64,000 nucleotides of DNA from Anastatus disparis. Its lineage: Eukaryota; Arthropoda; Insecta; Hymenoptera; Eupelmidae. The DNA lies in contig JAFFSR010000243.1 in assembly GCA_017163975.1 (NCBI GenBank), forward strand, positions 1,302,001 to 1,366,000, given 5' to 3'. The translations under genes were made by a program, and so were the position numbers. Below are positions 1 to 11,465 of the stretch, piece by piece. Each line of letters begins with the position of its first letter. Position 1 is the stretch's first letter. The notes below the pieces were generated by a model. That model had not been told where the DNA came from, searched no databases, and saw only the letters and a list, made by a program, of their open reading frames with translations.

Positions 1-1252
1 ACTTCTCCTAAGGCTAGAAAATTTTTTCAGGGGGGATTTGATTTTTAAAGCATAAAACTAAAAATACGTGGAAGAAAATTTTAGTGCACTAATAATTATA
101 AAAATATTTGCATTTTTAAATATTGGAGTATGAGCGCAGACTGACTGGTTTTTGGCTTGTAAAATGAAAACTACTAAGAGAATTACTATGGTGTCAATAG
201 AAAATTTGTAGAAAATTAAATTATCAAAAAAATGAGAGGTCAAGCGATCTGATCGGTTTATTAGAACCGAAAAAAATTTGGAAAAACGGGAGAATTTTTC
301 GTTTTTTTCAAAAATTCATAACTTTGTTATTTATGAAGATTAAGAGCTGAAATTTGGCATCGAAGTAAATAATTATATCTTCTTTTAACGGTCCGAAGGC
401 AGATACTATCGGATTATTAGTTTCTGCGCATTTGCAATTTTAATTTTTTTTACGCTTTTTTTTGTCAGGTTGTTATTAATTTTTTAAAATCGTTGTACAT
501 ACTTTTCCAAAACGGTTTTGAAAACTAGAAATAAAATACCATTAAACATTATTCCAAGTTTTTATTATGAAATATGCACTATATAACATCAATGTAAACG
601 GCCGAGCATGCGACGGACAGTAAAAAGTGGGGATGTACGGGGAAGCAATATAAATATACAGGCGCGTGCCGTAAAGCGTTTAATTTTTTTAATTTTTTAC
701 ACTATTTTAATAAAAACTTAAAATTATGTTCAATAGTATTTTATTTCTAGTTTTCAAAACCGTTTTGGAAAAGTATGTACAACGATTTTAAAAAATTAAT
801 AACAACCTGACAAAAAAAGCGTAAAAAAATTAAAATTGCAAATGCGCAGAAACTAATAATCCGATAGTATCTGCCTTCGGACCGTTAAAAAAGATATAAT
901 TATTTACTTCGATGCCAAATTTCAGCTCTTAATCTTCATAAATAACAAAGTTATAAATTTTTGAAAAAACGAAAAATTCTCCTGTTTTTCCAAATTTTTT
1001 TCGGTTCTAATAAACCGATCAGATCGTTTACTCATTTTCTTGATAATTTAATTTTCTACAAATTTTCTATTGACACCATAGTAATTCTCTTAGTAGTTTT
1101 CATTTTACAAGCCAAAAACCAGTCAGCATACATACTCCAATATTTAAAAATGCATAATTATTTTTAAAAGTGTAAAAAAATCTTCCACGTATTTTTAGTT
1201 TTATGCTTTAAAAAAATCAAACCTGAAAAAATTTCCTAGCCTTAGGAGAAGT
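1..1252. mobile_element. Foldback element, arms about 550 bp
   Basis: The first 567 bases return as an imperfect reverse complement at about 708-1252. The outer ends ACTTCTCCTAAGGCTAG and CTAGCCTTAGGAGAAGT match, and so do the inner parts around ACTTTTCCAAAACGG. The spacer of about 140 bp (about 568-707) is richer in GC. Two small open frames, one per arm, translate to nearly the same peptide because the arms mirror each other; I do not consider them genes. The left end coincides with the window edge, so the true terminus and target duplication cannot be seen. No transposase is present. Confidence 0.85.
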
Positions 1253-2060
1253 TGAATAAATTTTCAATAGCTTATTGCAAAATGGTTTTTTTAAAAATAA
1301 TTTTCGGTTTTTATAAAAAAAGTTTTTAGTATATTATTCTATTAGTATTAATACATATGTAAACCAAATTTCATTAATTTTTATCGAATAGTTGCTGAGA
1401 AATCACTATTTTATCAAAATAGCGAAAAAAAATTCATTTGTTTATAAATATTTCAAAAATTGAAATTTTCCAAAAATATTTTAAGACATTGATTTTGACA
1501 TATAAACCTTCAATTATCTGTGAAAAATTATATTAAATTCAACTACTCGATTTTTAGTGGCCCACTTCAGAAAGTTTGACTCTTAGTTAAATGTTTAACT
1601 ATTTTCATTTCCATTATTGTTTTTTATATTGATGAAATTAAACTTTTTATATTTACAATATATTATGATGTACAAATATAATAAAAATAATAAATTTTGT
1701 TGAAATCAATAAAAGATGCTTATTTTTCAACGTCAAAATTTTGATTATTGATTAATAGTTTATTTGCCGACTTAAAAATTTGTTACTTATTTCAAGTAAT
1801 TGATTCTTGTAGTATGTGTATGATATATGATACTCATTGTACTTTATGAAATAGTTAAGAGTTCTTTATGTTTTTAACCTATGATTTGACAATATTATAA
1901 AGATTTGTAATTGTCATTAGTAATAATCGATTTACCATATATTTTTTATAATAGCAAAAATTTTTTTTAATTGCGAAAATCTTTAGTTCCCATTTTTTTA
2001 TAACACGATAAGATATAGCTTTATGAATTTTCTAAATAAATTATTTTGCGTAACTTTCGC
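1253..2060. other. AT-rich spacer without recognised gene
   Basis: Long A and T tracts, no open frame of note on either strand and no clear tandem or inverted repeat. Confidence 0.5.
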
Positions 2061-2062
2061 TA

Positions 2063-2296
2063 CACTGTTAAAAAAAATATTAAATTTAATGTAAAATATG
2101 AAACCAGCTTCCGATGCGTGTTATTAATTTTAAAAATTAATTCTTAAAATTACGATAAAATCATTAATTTTCATGCAATTTTCTGGTAAAATTAAGGTAA
2201 AATTATTAATTTTAAGAATTAATTTTTAAAATTAATAACATGGATCGGAAGCTGATTTCATATTTTATATTAAATTTAATATTTTTCTTAAAAGTG
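2063..2296. mobile_element. TA-flanked palindromic MITE (Tc1/mariner type)
   Basis: The termini CACTGTTAAAAAAAAT and ATTTTTCTTAAAAGTG are inverted, with TA on both outer sides (2061-2062, 2297-2298). The interior is also self-complementary, for example AGCTTCCGAT near 2105 against ATCGGAAGCT near 2245. TA target sites and CACTG-like ends are typical of Tc1/mariner derivatives. It is 234 bp and non-coding. Confidence 0.75.
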
Positions 2297-2301
2297 TAAA
2301 T

Positions 2302-2612
2302 AAGTTGCAAATATATTTAGAAAGCTTTCTCTTAACTCAGAACTCGCACTCATCTACTTCATGAGTAACAAATTTGTATTGGGTAAACATATATTTTTTA
2401 TAAAGTTTTTTTTTATCAAATCATTAAAAAATTTTAATAAATTAATTGTTTTTATATTTATTATCATTATATGCTTATTATTTAAACAATTCATGCATGC
2501 TTCTGAGTAGCTTAGTAAGTTGCAAATGTATTTAGGGGGCCTTCCCCTTACCCAGAACTACCATTATTCTACTTCATGAGTTGATAATTTGTTGTGCGTA
2601 TACATATTTATT
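2302..2612. repeat. Pair of direct repeats of about 95 bp
   Basis: A unit starting AAGTTGCAAAT at 2302 and containing CTACTTCATGAGT recurs at 2517-2612 with about 75-80% identity by eye. The first copy begins just beyond the MITE end at 2296. No function recognised. Confidence 0.55.
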
Positions 2613-2615
2613 TAA

Positions 2616-2660
2616 AGGGATGTGAAATGGACACTACACCTGTACTCGTAAATATATATA
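2616..2660 (+). mobile_element. MITE family E, left terminus only
   Basis: After TTAA at 2612-2615 the sequence resembles the end of the E elements at 35455 and 45831, sharing GACACTACACCTGTACTC. The rest of the E element is absent; the minisatellite follows directly. Confidence 0.6.
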
Positions 2661-3174
2661 AATAACTGTAAATAACAGTGAATGATTGTAAACAACTGTA
2701 AATAATTGTAAATAACTGTAAATAATTGTAAATACTTGTAAATAACTGTAAATAATTGTTATTTATGTCATTTTTTAACACTTATTTACAGTTATTTACA
2801 GTTATTTACAGTTATTTACATTTATTTACAGTTATTTACATTTATTTACAGTTATTTACATTTATTTACAGTTATTTACATTTATTTACAGTTATTTACA
2901 TTTATTTACAGTTATTTACATTTATTTACAGTTATTTACATTTATTTACAGTTATTTACATTTATTTACAGTTATTTACATTTATTTACAGTTATTTACA
3001 TTTATTTACAGTTATTTACATTTATTTACAGTTATTTACATTTATTTACAGTTATTTACATTTATTTACAGTTATTTACATTTATTTACAGTTATTTACA
3101 TTTATTTACAGTTATTTACATTTATTTACAGTTATTTACATTTATTTACAGTTATTTACATTTATTTACAGTTA
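2650..3174. repeat. Inverted minisatellite, 20-bp perfect array
   Basis: From 2821 to about 3172 the decamers TTTATTTACA and GTTATTTACA alternate without a mismatch, about 17.5 copies of a 20-bp unit. At 2781-2820 only the second decamer is used. Upstream, 2651-2757 holds the complementary motif (TAAATAACTG and variants, less regular), so the locus can fold back on itself. The 139-residue open frame across it is only the translated repeat. Such exact copies imply very recent expansion, or assembly collapse or expansion. Confidence 0.95.
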
Positions 3175-3704
3175 ATACCAGAAATTTCTTCCATATGGGA
3201 GGGTAAGTCAACCGAATGTTCAAGACTTATCTTTAATTTTGTCTAGCTACCGGATGGTGTTCAGGTACCGGCTCATTCACCCTACTTATATTAAATAAAT
3301 TTGATCTTGAATCAAGTAAAAATTTGTTGAATCAAATAAATATTTATTTAAATATAAAATCCGAATTTACTTAAAAATATTTAATTCAAACAAGTAAATT
3401 AGGGATTTGAATTCAGTATATTTTATTCGATATAAGAAATCGTTTACTTGAATCAAGAAAACATATTTGTATTTAAGATCTCACTGTAAAATAAATATTT
3501 ACTTTGATTAAATAAGTTAAACTTTGAATGAAAAAAAATAGATATTGATTTCAAATAAATAAGAATAAACATATAGTACAGTCATTGGAGGCAAAAATAG
3601 GGTATAACCTGGAAATTCTTTCGGTTAGCACCGATTTTCATAAAACTTTAGGATTCAGCTTATATTACCCTACAGATCAAAAGTTATATATCGGCGAAGT
3701 GCGC
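3175..3704. other. AT-rich spacer
   Basis: Non-coding. The stretch 3280-3560 is rich in AAATAAAT and TTGAATCAA. A slightly less AT-rich part (3180-3280) follows the minisatellite. No gene recognised. Confidence 0.45.
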
Positions 3705-4190
3705 TTTTTGCTTTAAAGGGGTAAAAACTACCCTTAAAGTTGAAAAATAGTAAAAATGCCGATTTACGCTTATAAATAATTAAAATAATCTTGGAATGTC
3801 TAAAATAAGTATTGTTTAATATTGTGGAACATAATTAATGATATTAAGCATTTTTACAACCCTTGAAAACCACCCCTTTGACTTAATAAAAAGAGCATAT
3901 ATAGTTTTTAATATTAAAAAATATTTTTATGATACAATTATGGAAAAATATTAACGTTTTAAGTTTATGATATAATTTTTAATTTATTACATTATTTCAA
4001 CCCTTAAAAACTACCCCTTACGATAAAAAATAGAAAAAAATAATTTTGAACATGTAAATTATTTTGTAATGACATATTTATATTGAATTAGACATTTTTT
4101 TACAGTTTATAATAATTTTTATTTTATTGTAACATTTCAACCCTTAAAAACAACCCTTGATGATAAAATGCCAAAAAAACGAGTTTTTAC
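3705..4190. repeat. Degenerate tandem repeats, period about 140 bp
   Basis: A motif like CCCTTAAAAACTACCCCTT recurs near 3728, 3862, 4002 and 4141, each followed by an A-rich stretch. This suggests about four diverged units. They lie directly downstream of the minus-strand CXC gene remnant. Confidence 0.5.
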
Positions 4191-4414
4191 TACTTTTAAT
4201 AATTTAATAACTTTTATTCTATTAATAATATATTTTTTATGTCTTATTATAGAATTTAGAATATATTTAAGTATTTTACATTGAAAAATGACTATTTATG
4301 GTTAAAATTATAAGACTATCATAACTTAAAAATTATTATTATTATTATTATTATAAGAACAAAATAAAAAAATACAAATATTTCACTTAAATTTTAAACA
4401 AATTTTTTTAAATT

Positions 4415-4960
4415 CTATTCATTATCAATTTCGACTTCTTCTTCTTCTCCTGGATCTGTAATCGGAGGACAGTTTAAAAAATTGTCACCGGAGCATGTTC
4501 CACATGTCGAGTAACAAAATAATCCCAATTTTCTGCAACTGCAATTAGCACCGCAAGTAGTCTTACAGTTGCAAAAAATCATTCTTAGAAGCTGTTCTGG
4601 TGCAGGATGGTTTAGCATTCTTGTAGGCTGTAAAAAACCATCTTTATGTATCCATCCCCAATTTGTCGGAAGAATATTTTTATTTCCTAACCATATTTGC
4701 GTTTGCAAATATACTCTTTTAAAATGTTCGCATAAAGCATCAACTGTTGGAACTAATGATGACAATTTTACAGCGCTATTTTTAGTTGTAGCTTTAATAA
4801 AGGTCTGGTAACGCATATTTTCTAAATACGTAGATAAATTAACTTTTTCTAATTTATTAATTTGTATATCTTTTGCAGTCCCATATCAAATTGGCAAGCT
4901 ACATAGTCTCATTTCTTTTCTTCTACCTGAGTTTATACTTATATGATATATATATAGGCG
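4415..4960 (-). pseudogene. CXC (tesmin/TSO1-like) cysteine-rich protein, C-terminal remnant
   Basis: A 133-codon open frame (4415-4816) ends in a cysteine cluster at residues 82-116: nine Cys in CxC, CxxxC, CxC and CxxC spacing, including CSCRKLGLFC. An acidic tail (EEEEVE) follows. This resembles CXC-type zinc-binding domains and, as I recall it, the C-terminus of an uncharacterised protein family present in many arthropod genomes in high copy. The same frame continues upstream past the first Met to about 4960 (EMRLCSLPI, then an in-frame TGA, then YGTAKDIQ), so the real protein was longer and is now broken. Its 5' side is cut off by the MITE at 4957-6177. It may belong to a mobile element. 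Function unknown; likely dead. Confidence 0.65.
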
Positions 4961-6177
4961 AGAGTGGGGCGAATTTCCAGATGGGGTAACTTTAAGAATG
5001 CTTAAGAGGAGGTCACGTATCTCTGTCTTTTTCTAATTAAAGAATTGAGTTTTTTACAGAAACTAATAACTTTAGCAAAAAATTAAGAGAAAGCCGCATC
5101 TTGTATTAAAAAAAGCAATATTTTCTTTGATAAGAAAAAATTAATTTTATTGCTTCGTTCTCAAGAAAACCTTGAAAAACAAAATTGTCCACCCTAACCT
5201 CTATGATTTAAGTTTTTCAAGGTTTTCTTAAGAACGAAGCAATAAAATTAATTTTTTCTTATCAAAGAAAATATTGCTTTTTTTAATACAAGATGCGGCT
5301 TTCTCTTCATTTTTTGATAAAGTTATTTGTTTTTTTGAAAAAATCATTTCTTTGATTAGAAAAGGACAGAGATACGTGACCTCCTCTTAATAATCTAACA
5401 CATGAAAATTTTTATCCGGGGTCAGTAAAATAGATTAAAAATATATATACAAACGAACTTTTTTATACAACTTCTAGTAGATTACTTGATAAATTAAATT
5501 CGTAACAGCCACTTCTTTTTTTTCGCAGTGCCTTCCAAAACTTTTGGGTTGTCTAAAAATACATCTCATAATTCTGTGTGAACGAAACGATTTGTCACGT
5601 AATAATAAGTTTATAGTACATTAAAAAACAAAAATTTTGACACCTAGTATGACCCGATACGTTAAGTTTAAGCTTAGTACTGACAGTTCAAAGATTTTTA
5701 ATCATTTGGGGCAACTTTCCAATACAATGTTAATTAATAGGGATTTTTTGGGAAATCGCTTTTTTATTCATTTCATATCAATAATAATTTATTTAATATT
5801 CATACAAATATTATAATGTTAATATTATATTTTTGTGATTATTAATGCATTAATGATTAATAAAATAGTCAAAAATTAGAAAAAATTCGTTAAATAAAAA
5901 ATTTAATTGTATATTCCTAGTTTAATAGTACAATCGGAAAATAGCCCCAACGCAAAATGTAAAGTTACCCCATACATGGGGCTACTTTCCAAAAAACAAT
6001 TTTTTTTTCGATCCAAACTATTGTTATGTTAATTGAATAATAAGGAGTCTAGACCATTTTTTTTATTCAGTTTGAAGTCTAAACTTAGTGTTAATGCTTT
6101 GGTAGAGTCAATTATTTCACTACCGGAGAAGAAATCTTCTCTTAAAAAAACGCCTGGAATTTAGCCCCACCTTCCCC
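4957..6177. mobile_element. TA-flanked inverted-repeat element, 1.2 kb
   Basis: The ends GGCGAGAGTGGGGC and the complement of GCCCCACCTTCCCC form terminal repeats of about 25-30 bp, extending into AATTTCCAG-like sequence, within TATATA on both sides. The interior repeats GGGGCAACTTTCC-like motifs (near 5708, 5950 and 5980). No coding frame. It sits in the upstream part of the CXC gene remnant and is itself interrupted by a family A MITE. Confidence 0.7.
5006..5386. mobile_element. MITE family A, copy 1 (TTAA)
   Basis: A nearly complete palindrome flanked by TTAA (5002-5005 and 5387-5390). The ends are GAGGAGGTCACGTATCTCTG and its complement. The centre near 5195 has CCACCCTAACCTC. About 381 bp and non-coding. 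Related copies lie at 7740-11590 and 26964-27343. Confidence 0.9.
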
Positions 6178-7530
6178 TATATATATGTCCACTTACAAAA
6201 TATACATATAGGAACTGAAAAGAATAGAAGCTATATACCGTGCAGACTCAAAGAAACTGTAAAATATATATATATATGTATCTAAAATACTCGAAAATAA
6301 ACGAATTTATGCGCTCCGAAAATTTTACCGAAAAAGTACAATTGGTTTTTTTATGATAACTCCGCTAATTTTTAAGCTTTTTAATTGTTCCGAAATGGAT
6401 TTTGTAGGTAATTGTATCATCTTTAAGTCATGTGAATATCAATTTTTAGAAAGTTTTATTTTTTGAGAATTTTTAGTTTGAAGGGCCAAAAATAGGTGGT
6501 ACTTGGCTCTGATTACAGAATTCTAACACTGATATCTCAGTTGATTTTTATCGGACAAAAATAAAAAAAAAGCAAAATATTTATGAAAAAAAGCTATATT
6601 TTTTAACTTTAGTACTTTTTACATACATCTGTTAATTATTGAGATATTTTAAAAAAAGGATGAATTTTTGAAAAATAAAAATTTTTTTTTTTTTATATAA
6701 ACTTGATTTTAAAAAAAAATAAGCATCCTAAATTGCTGAAACTTCTAGAACACATAGTTGGTACCTAAATAAGATAAATCCTAAAAGAATTTCTTTATAT
6801 TTCAAAACCTGTCTTAATGACAGTGGTTTTAATATTGAAATTTTATTGTCAAACTATGTAAAATAATTTTATTTTCCTTGTAACTCCTTAAATTTTTATA
6901 CCATTGACTTAAAACAAAATTGATTCAGAAGATAATCTCAATACCTTCAAAAAATATTATATAAATTTTTCTCAAAAAGTATGCCATTTTCCTGTTATTT
7001 AACGTTGAATATTGCTCTTAAAGTTTCAAGCGTAACAGTATTAATATTCAATAATTTATAATTCCTTATGTATTGTATATAAAATAATGATTGAAAATGG
7101 AATCGTTTTGTTTTTTTACAAGCTTTATTTTTGTTTCTTATGAGTTTTTTGATAAAATTAAAACTTTTCAAGTTATTTCATGAAAAACCGTCAGAAAACA
7201 TGCTTTTTTACACTAAAAATCTATGTTTTCAATCACCTATAGCTCGAAAAGTATTCATTTAACAAAAAAACTCATTGAAAACTTTTTGCTTTAAATTGAT
7301 TTTTACATCGAATTATATGTTTTTTTTTTTCTCACCGCCTCCGAGAAGGGGCGGCTCTCGCCCCCTGGGCAAAAGCGCACATCGGCATTATATAACTTTT
7401 GTTTTTTGGACTATTCTTTACCTACTGACAAATTTTCATGTTAATCCATCCTAACCGACAAAATTTCCAGCTGAAATGCTTCAATGACTGGACTAATAGC
7501 AAATTTAATAAATTAAAATAAATACGTAGG
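6178..7530. other. AT-rich region without recognised gene
   Basis: No credible open frame on either strand. The only departure from AT-rich sequence is a short GC-rich patch at 7333-7372 that contains the stem AGGGGCG/CGCCCCCT. It may hold the remains of old elements. Confidence 0.45.
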
Positions 7531-7735
7531 GGATGTAATAGAGTATATGATTTATACATGTTTATCGACATTGCAATTTTCCAAATTTTTAATTTTTATT
7601 CCAAAATTTTTCTAAAGATCTCTATGTTAGACTTTTTATAAGTAAAAATGAAAGGCTGTAATATAGAGATATTTTTAAAACTTTTGGATTATGAATAAAA
7701 AATTTGCAAAACTAATGTCGGTATTTTACATTCCC
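7531..7735. mobile_element. Small palindromic MITE, E-like termini
   Basis: The left end TAGGGGATGTAATAGAG and right end TATTTTACATTCCC are inverted. The inside also pairs (CGACATTGCAATTTTCC with AATTTGCAAAACTAATGTCG). The right flank is TTAA (7736-7739), shared with the next element; the left TTAA is eroded. Confidence 0.6.
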
Positions 7736-8060
7736 TTAAGAGGAGGTCGAGTATATCTGTCCTTTTCTAATCAAAGAATTGATTTTTTTACAAAAATTAA
7801 TAATTAAGGGGCTGGAAACGAAAAGGGCACATAGCGCCGATCGCGCGTATAAGTATTGTCCAACTATACTAAATTTCAAAGTTGTTCATAATTAAATTTT
7901 TTTGATTTAAATTCATAAAGAATATAATTTCGCAACTTTTTTAAGTTGGAATCATGTTAAAATTTTTGTTAATTTTTCAATTACTAGCCAAAAACACGAT
8001 TTTTTTAAATTTATTATTTCAATGTTTTTTTCACTTCAACTCGTCGCGGTTTTTTTTCTA

Positions 8061-8987
8061 CACTGAGAGAAATCCTATAATAAATATAACTATAGATTAT
8101 ATTAAAAATTACTATATTACGAGTGATACTACGATATTATAATAACGATAAACTAACGATATAATAATAACGATATAATAACGAAAGTAATATCGTTACT
8201 TTACTATATAGTATATAGTAAACTAACGATATTACTATATAGTATAGTACGAGTGGGACATTTCTGCATTATAATAAAAATTACTATATTACATAGTAAA
8301 ATTTGTGAAAACAGTGACGTGGAAAAAAATTTTTTTTTTTTATTTCCCGAAATTTCTTTATATATTTTTTAATTTATTTATTTAATTTTTTAAATTTATT
8401 TATATTTATTTTATTAATTTAATTTTTTTTAAATAAATTACCTTTGAAAAAAAACGGATCTGAAGTGGAGTCGAACCTGGGTCTCTCGAGAACGGGAAGC
8501 GTGAACGTTACCGACTGCGCCATCATGACATGTTACGTATAAAATTTTCGAATCGTCTACATATGTTACAGAACTATACTTTCAATTTGGTGGAAAATTT
8601 TGAGGTTAGAAATAAATTTACAGATCATCGACTCGACATTATTATTTGAAATAGTAAAATTTATTATATTTATAATAAAATTTATTACATTTATAATAAA
8701 ATTTATTATTTTTATAACATTCATTCCAACATAAGATATCAAATATTTTTACTTTGTCATAACAAATTTTACTATAGCATAATTTTTACTATGTAATATA
8801 ACAATTTTTCTAATAAGATATAGTTTCATTTTTTAAACGATGTTGCCAACCTTATCAAATTTTATAGTAATATTTATTATAAATGTAATAAAAATCGTTA
8901 TAATACAGAAATGTCCCAGCTCTCATATAAAATATAGTAATTTTTATTACTATCTATAACTAAATTTATTATTTATTTTTCTCAGTG
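8061..8987. mobile_element. TA-flanked MITE, CACTGAGAGAAA termini
   Basis: The inverted ends CACTGAGAGAAA and TTTTTCTCAGTG lie between TA dinucleotides at 8059-8060 and 8988-8989. The opposite foldback arm near 10096 keeps the uninterrupted site, which confirms insertion with a TA duplication as in Tc1/mariner. The interior has GGGACATTTCTG-type inverted subterminal repeats and TATAGTA-rich sequence. It contains a tRNA-like segment on the minus strand. Confidence 0.9.
8458..8530 (-). other. tRNA-like segment (A and B box) inside a MITE
   Basis: On the minus strand TGGCGCAGTCGGTAACG fits the internal A box, and GGTTCGACTCC, about 45 bases on, fits the B box. The T-arm and acceptor stem pair poorly, so I read this as a tRNA-derived remnant (SINE head or captured pseudo-tRNA), not a working tRNA. 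Confidence 0.6.
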
Positions 8988-9199
8988 TATTGAATATTTA
9001 GCCTTGAAAATTTTTTTACATATTCTGCAATATCTTCCGCAAGTTTTAGTCAAAGAACGAGGTCTTAATATTTATTTATTTACAAATGGCGAATTTTTAA
9101 ACAAATAAGCCATGTAATCATGAACTGTTATTTTCAAAGACAAAAGTTGAGTGACGAACTTTTGAAAATGGCAAATCTGCTAACACAGTATTAAAATAT

Positions 9200-9631
9200 G
9201 AGCCGGTCTGTGGCACAGTCGGTAGGAGCGTTGGACTCGTATTCTTGGGAAACCGGAATCGAATCCTGCTCTCGGCTGTTTTTCAAACGAGCACCTCTGT
9301 CTCATGTGCTTTGTACTCAGTACACACTTACGTGCTCCGTCGCTAAGGGATGAAAAAGTGCAGTTGTAAAAATCAACTGACCTTGCGTCCCAGTGGATCG
9401 GGGTTTGATTCCCTAGGGAAAATTAGAAAAAATAATTTTCGAAGTTTTTCCGAGGGAACAAACCTGAAAAACACAATAACATACAAAAAAGTCCCAATGG
9501 GCAAAATACAAAATTATAAAAAGTCACACTGGGCAAAAACTAAAAAATCAAAATAATACAATTACCAGATGATGGCCTATCATATAGACAATAAAATGTC
9601 TGGAAAAGGCCAATAAAAAGAGAGAAGAAGA
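9200..9631 (+). mobile_element. tRNA-derived SINE, copy 1
   Basis: The head GAGCCGGTCTGTGGCACAG contains an A-box match and ATCGAATCC a B-box match. The body carries AAGTGCAGTTGTAAAAATCA, and the tail ends in (GAA)n. It is flanked by 13-bp duplications AGTATTAAAATAT at 9187-9199 and 9632-9644. The right arm of the surrounding foldback (near 9890) has the empty site. The 68-residue frame at 9350-9556 is only SINE body. Copy 2 is at 36903-37336. Confidence 0.93.
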
Positions 9632-10547
9632 AGTATTAAAATATAATAGTTTAAGAAGTTTTTTAGAAAGTTTCAGATCTTTAACTATTATAGTTATTAA
9701 TTGAGAGCATTTTTAGATTTTACAATGTCCTGCGCGCAGACCGTGGAGTCAGCTGTCTGTTGCCCCACGATTCTTCACCTGACTCCGCGATCTGCGTGCA
9801 AGACATTGTAAATCTAAAATTGCTCTCATTTAATAACTATAATAGTTGAAGATCTAAAACTTTCCAAAAAACTTCTTGAACTATTATATTTTAGTACTGT
9901 GTTAGCAGATTTGCCATTTTCAAAAGTTCGTCACTCAACTTTTGTCTTTGAAAATAACAGTTCATGATTACATGGCTTATTTGTTTAAAAATTCGCCATT
10001 TGTAAATAAATAAATATTAAGACCTCGTTCTTTGACTAAAACTTGCGGAAGATATTGCAGAATATGCAAAAAAATTTTCAAGGCTAAATATTCAATAGAA
10101 AAAAAACCGCGACGAGTTGAAGTGAAAAAAATATTGAAATAATAAATTTAAAAAAATCGTGTTTTTGGCTAGTAATTGAAAAATTAAAAAAAATTTTAAC
10201 ATGATTCCAACATAAAAAAGTTGCGAAATTATATTCTTTATAAATTTAAATCATAAAAATTTAATTATGAACAACTTTGAAATTTAGTATAGTTGGACAA
10301 TACTTATGCGCGCGATCGGCGCTATGTGCCCTTTTCGTTTCCAGCCCCTCAATTGTAGCAAAAATAAGGAGATAGCCCCATTTTGTATCATAAAAAGCAA
10401 TATTTTCTTTAATGAGGAAAAATTATTTTTCTTGATTCATTTTGAAGAAAACCTTGAAAAACTTAAAAAATAGAGGTTAGGATAGACAATTCAGTTTTTC
10501 AAAATTTTTTTAAAAACGAAGCGATAAAAATAATTTTTTCTCATTAA

Positions 10548-11465
10548 GAAAGTTGTTAAGTACTGGTCGGAGACAAAAGTTTTATCGCTCGAAGTATCAA
10601 AAAAGCGTCTGCGCGCATGCGCTATAGTTTCAACTTTTGATTCCGACTGTGCTCACACGTGGCGCGGCATATATGTACACTGAAAAACTTTCGGCGCACC
10701 CTCTATACTCAAAGTTTATGTGCAGCGCCGATTCGTGGTATCGTCAGTTATACGCGCCATCGGAGCATTACACAGAAAGACTCTTGGCGCTACCTGTATA
10801 TATGAAGGTTATGTGAAGCGCCGATTCGTCAAGTCTCGAGTTATACGCGCAATCGGAGTAACAGTTACTCAGATTCGAGTTTCTCTTGCGCCGATACGGC
10901 ACATGTGACGCGCAGATTTGTTCATGCAGCGTTATGCCCAGATGATCGGAGCATTAGACAAATCGTATTCAGCACACTATCCGCACTGATTGCGTGGTGC
11001 TGGCATACTCAGAGAGAAGGGCATCTTGCAAGCCGAAAGTTGTTCAGTGTACACGCACACACTAGTCGTCGTTACCCCACCACTACTTTTTGACTGTTTC
11101 ACGTGCTTAGATTCATAGATTTTCTATAGACATTTTCTATTTGTACATATGTTTGAGTTGTAATTTCTCGAAAACGGTACCGCTAGTATTTTTTAATTTG
11201 TGATCAATATATTCTTTATGAAATTTTAAATTATATATTAGTTTTTGGTTTAAATCTGACATAAAACAAATTCTGAATCATTGAAAACGTCCCTTTTACA
11301 GCACGTCAATATAGGGATTAAAAGTTGAAACTTTAGAAGTTTATATCTCAAAAACGGTACCGCTAAAGCTTCTAAAAATTTAATGGCAAGTGCATAATGT
11401 TATTATAAACATGTGATCAAAATTTCAAGGTAATCTGACACAACTCGATTTACTTGATAACCCCC
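10548..11465. mobile_element. TTAA-flanked element, GC-richer, 918 bp
   Basis: It lies between TTAA at 10544-10547 and 11466-11469, inside family A sequence. The termini are weakly inverted: GAAAGTTGTTAAGT against GGGGGTTATCAAGT read on the minus strand. It carries the tandem repeat at 10690-10990 and a repeated AAAACGGTACCGCTA near 11174 and 11352. No convincing coding frame; the short frames are not supported. Confidence 0.6.
10690..10990. repeat. Tandem repeat, about 3 x 95-100 bp
   Basis: Units begin near 10692, 10784 and 10883 and share GCGCCGATTCGT-like and ATACGCGC.ATCGGAG motifs. CpG is frequent here, in contrast to the surroundings. The third copy is the most diverged. Confidence 0.6.

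Larger units (their letters stand above)
7806..10350. mobile_element. Foldback element with arms of about 585 bp
   Basis: The ends AGGGGCTGGAAACGAAAAGG and its complement continue as arms through GGGCACATAGCGCCGATCGC; the centre is near 9765. The flanks show AATT (7802-7805, 10351-10354), a possible 4-bp target duplication. The right arm is uninterrupted (about 9770-10350). The left arm holds two extra insertions, at 8061-8987 and 9200-9631; subtracting them restores equal arm length. No transposase. Confidence 0.9.

Noticed and set aside
2756..3175. 139-residue open frame rich in LFTVIYIYLQ
   Set aside because: Pure translation of the 20-bp minisatellite; no start context or homology.
7333..7372. 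GC-rich hairpin as an RNA gene or terminator
   Set aside because: Isolated and short, with no second copy and no nearby gene.
8458..8530. Functional tRNA gene
   Set aside because: A and B boxes are good but the acceptor and T stems do not pair.
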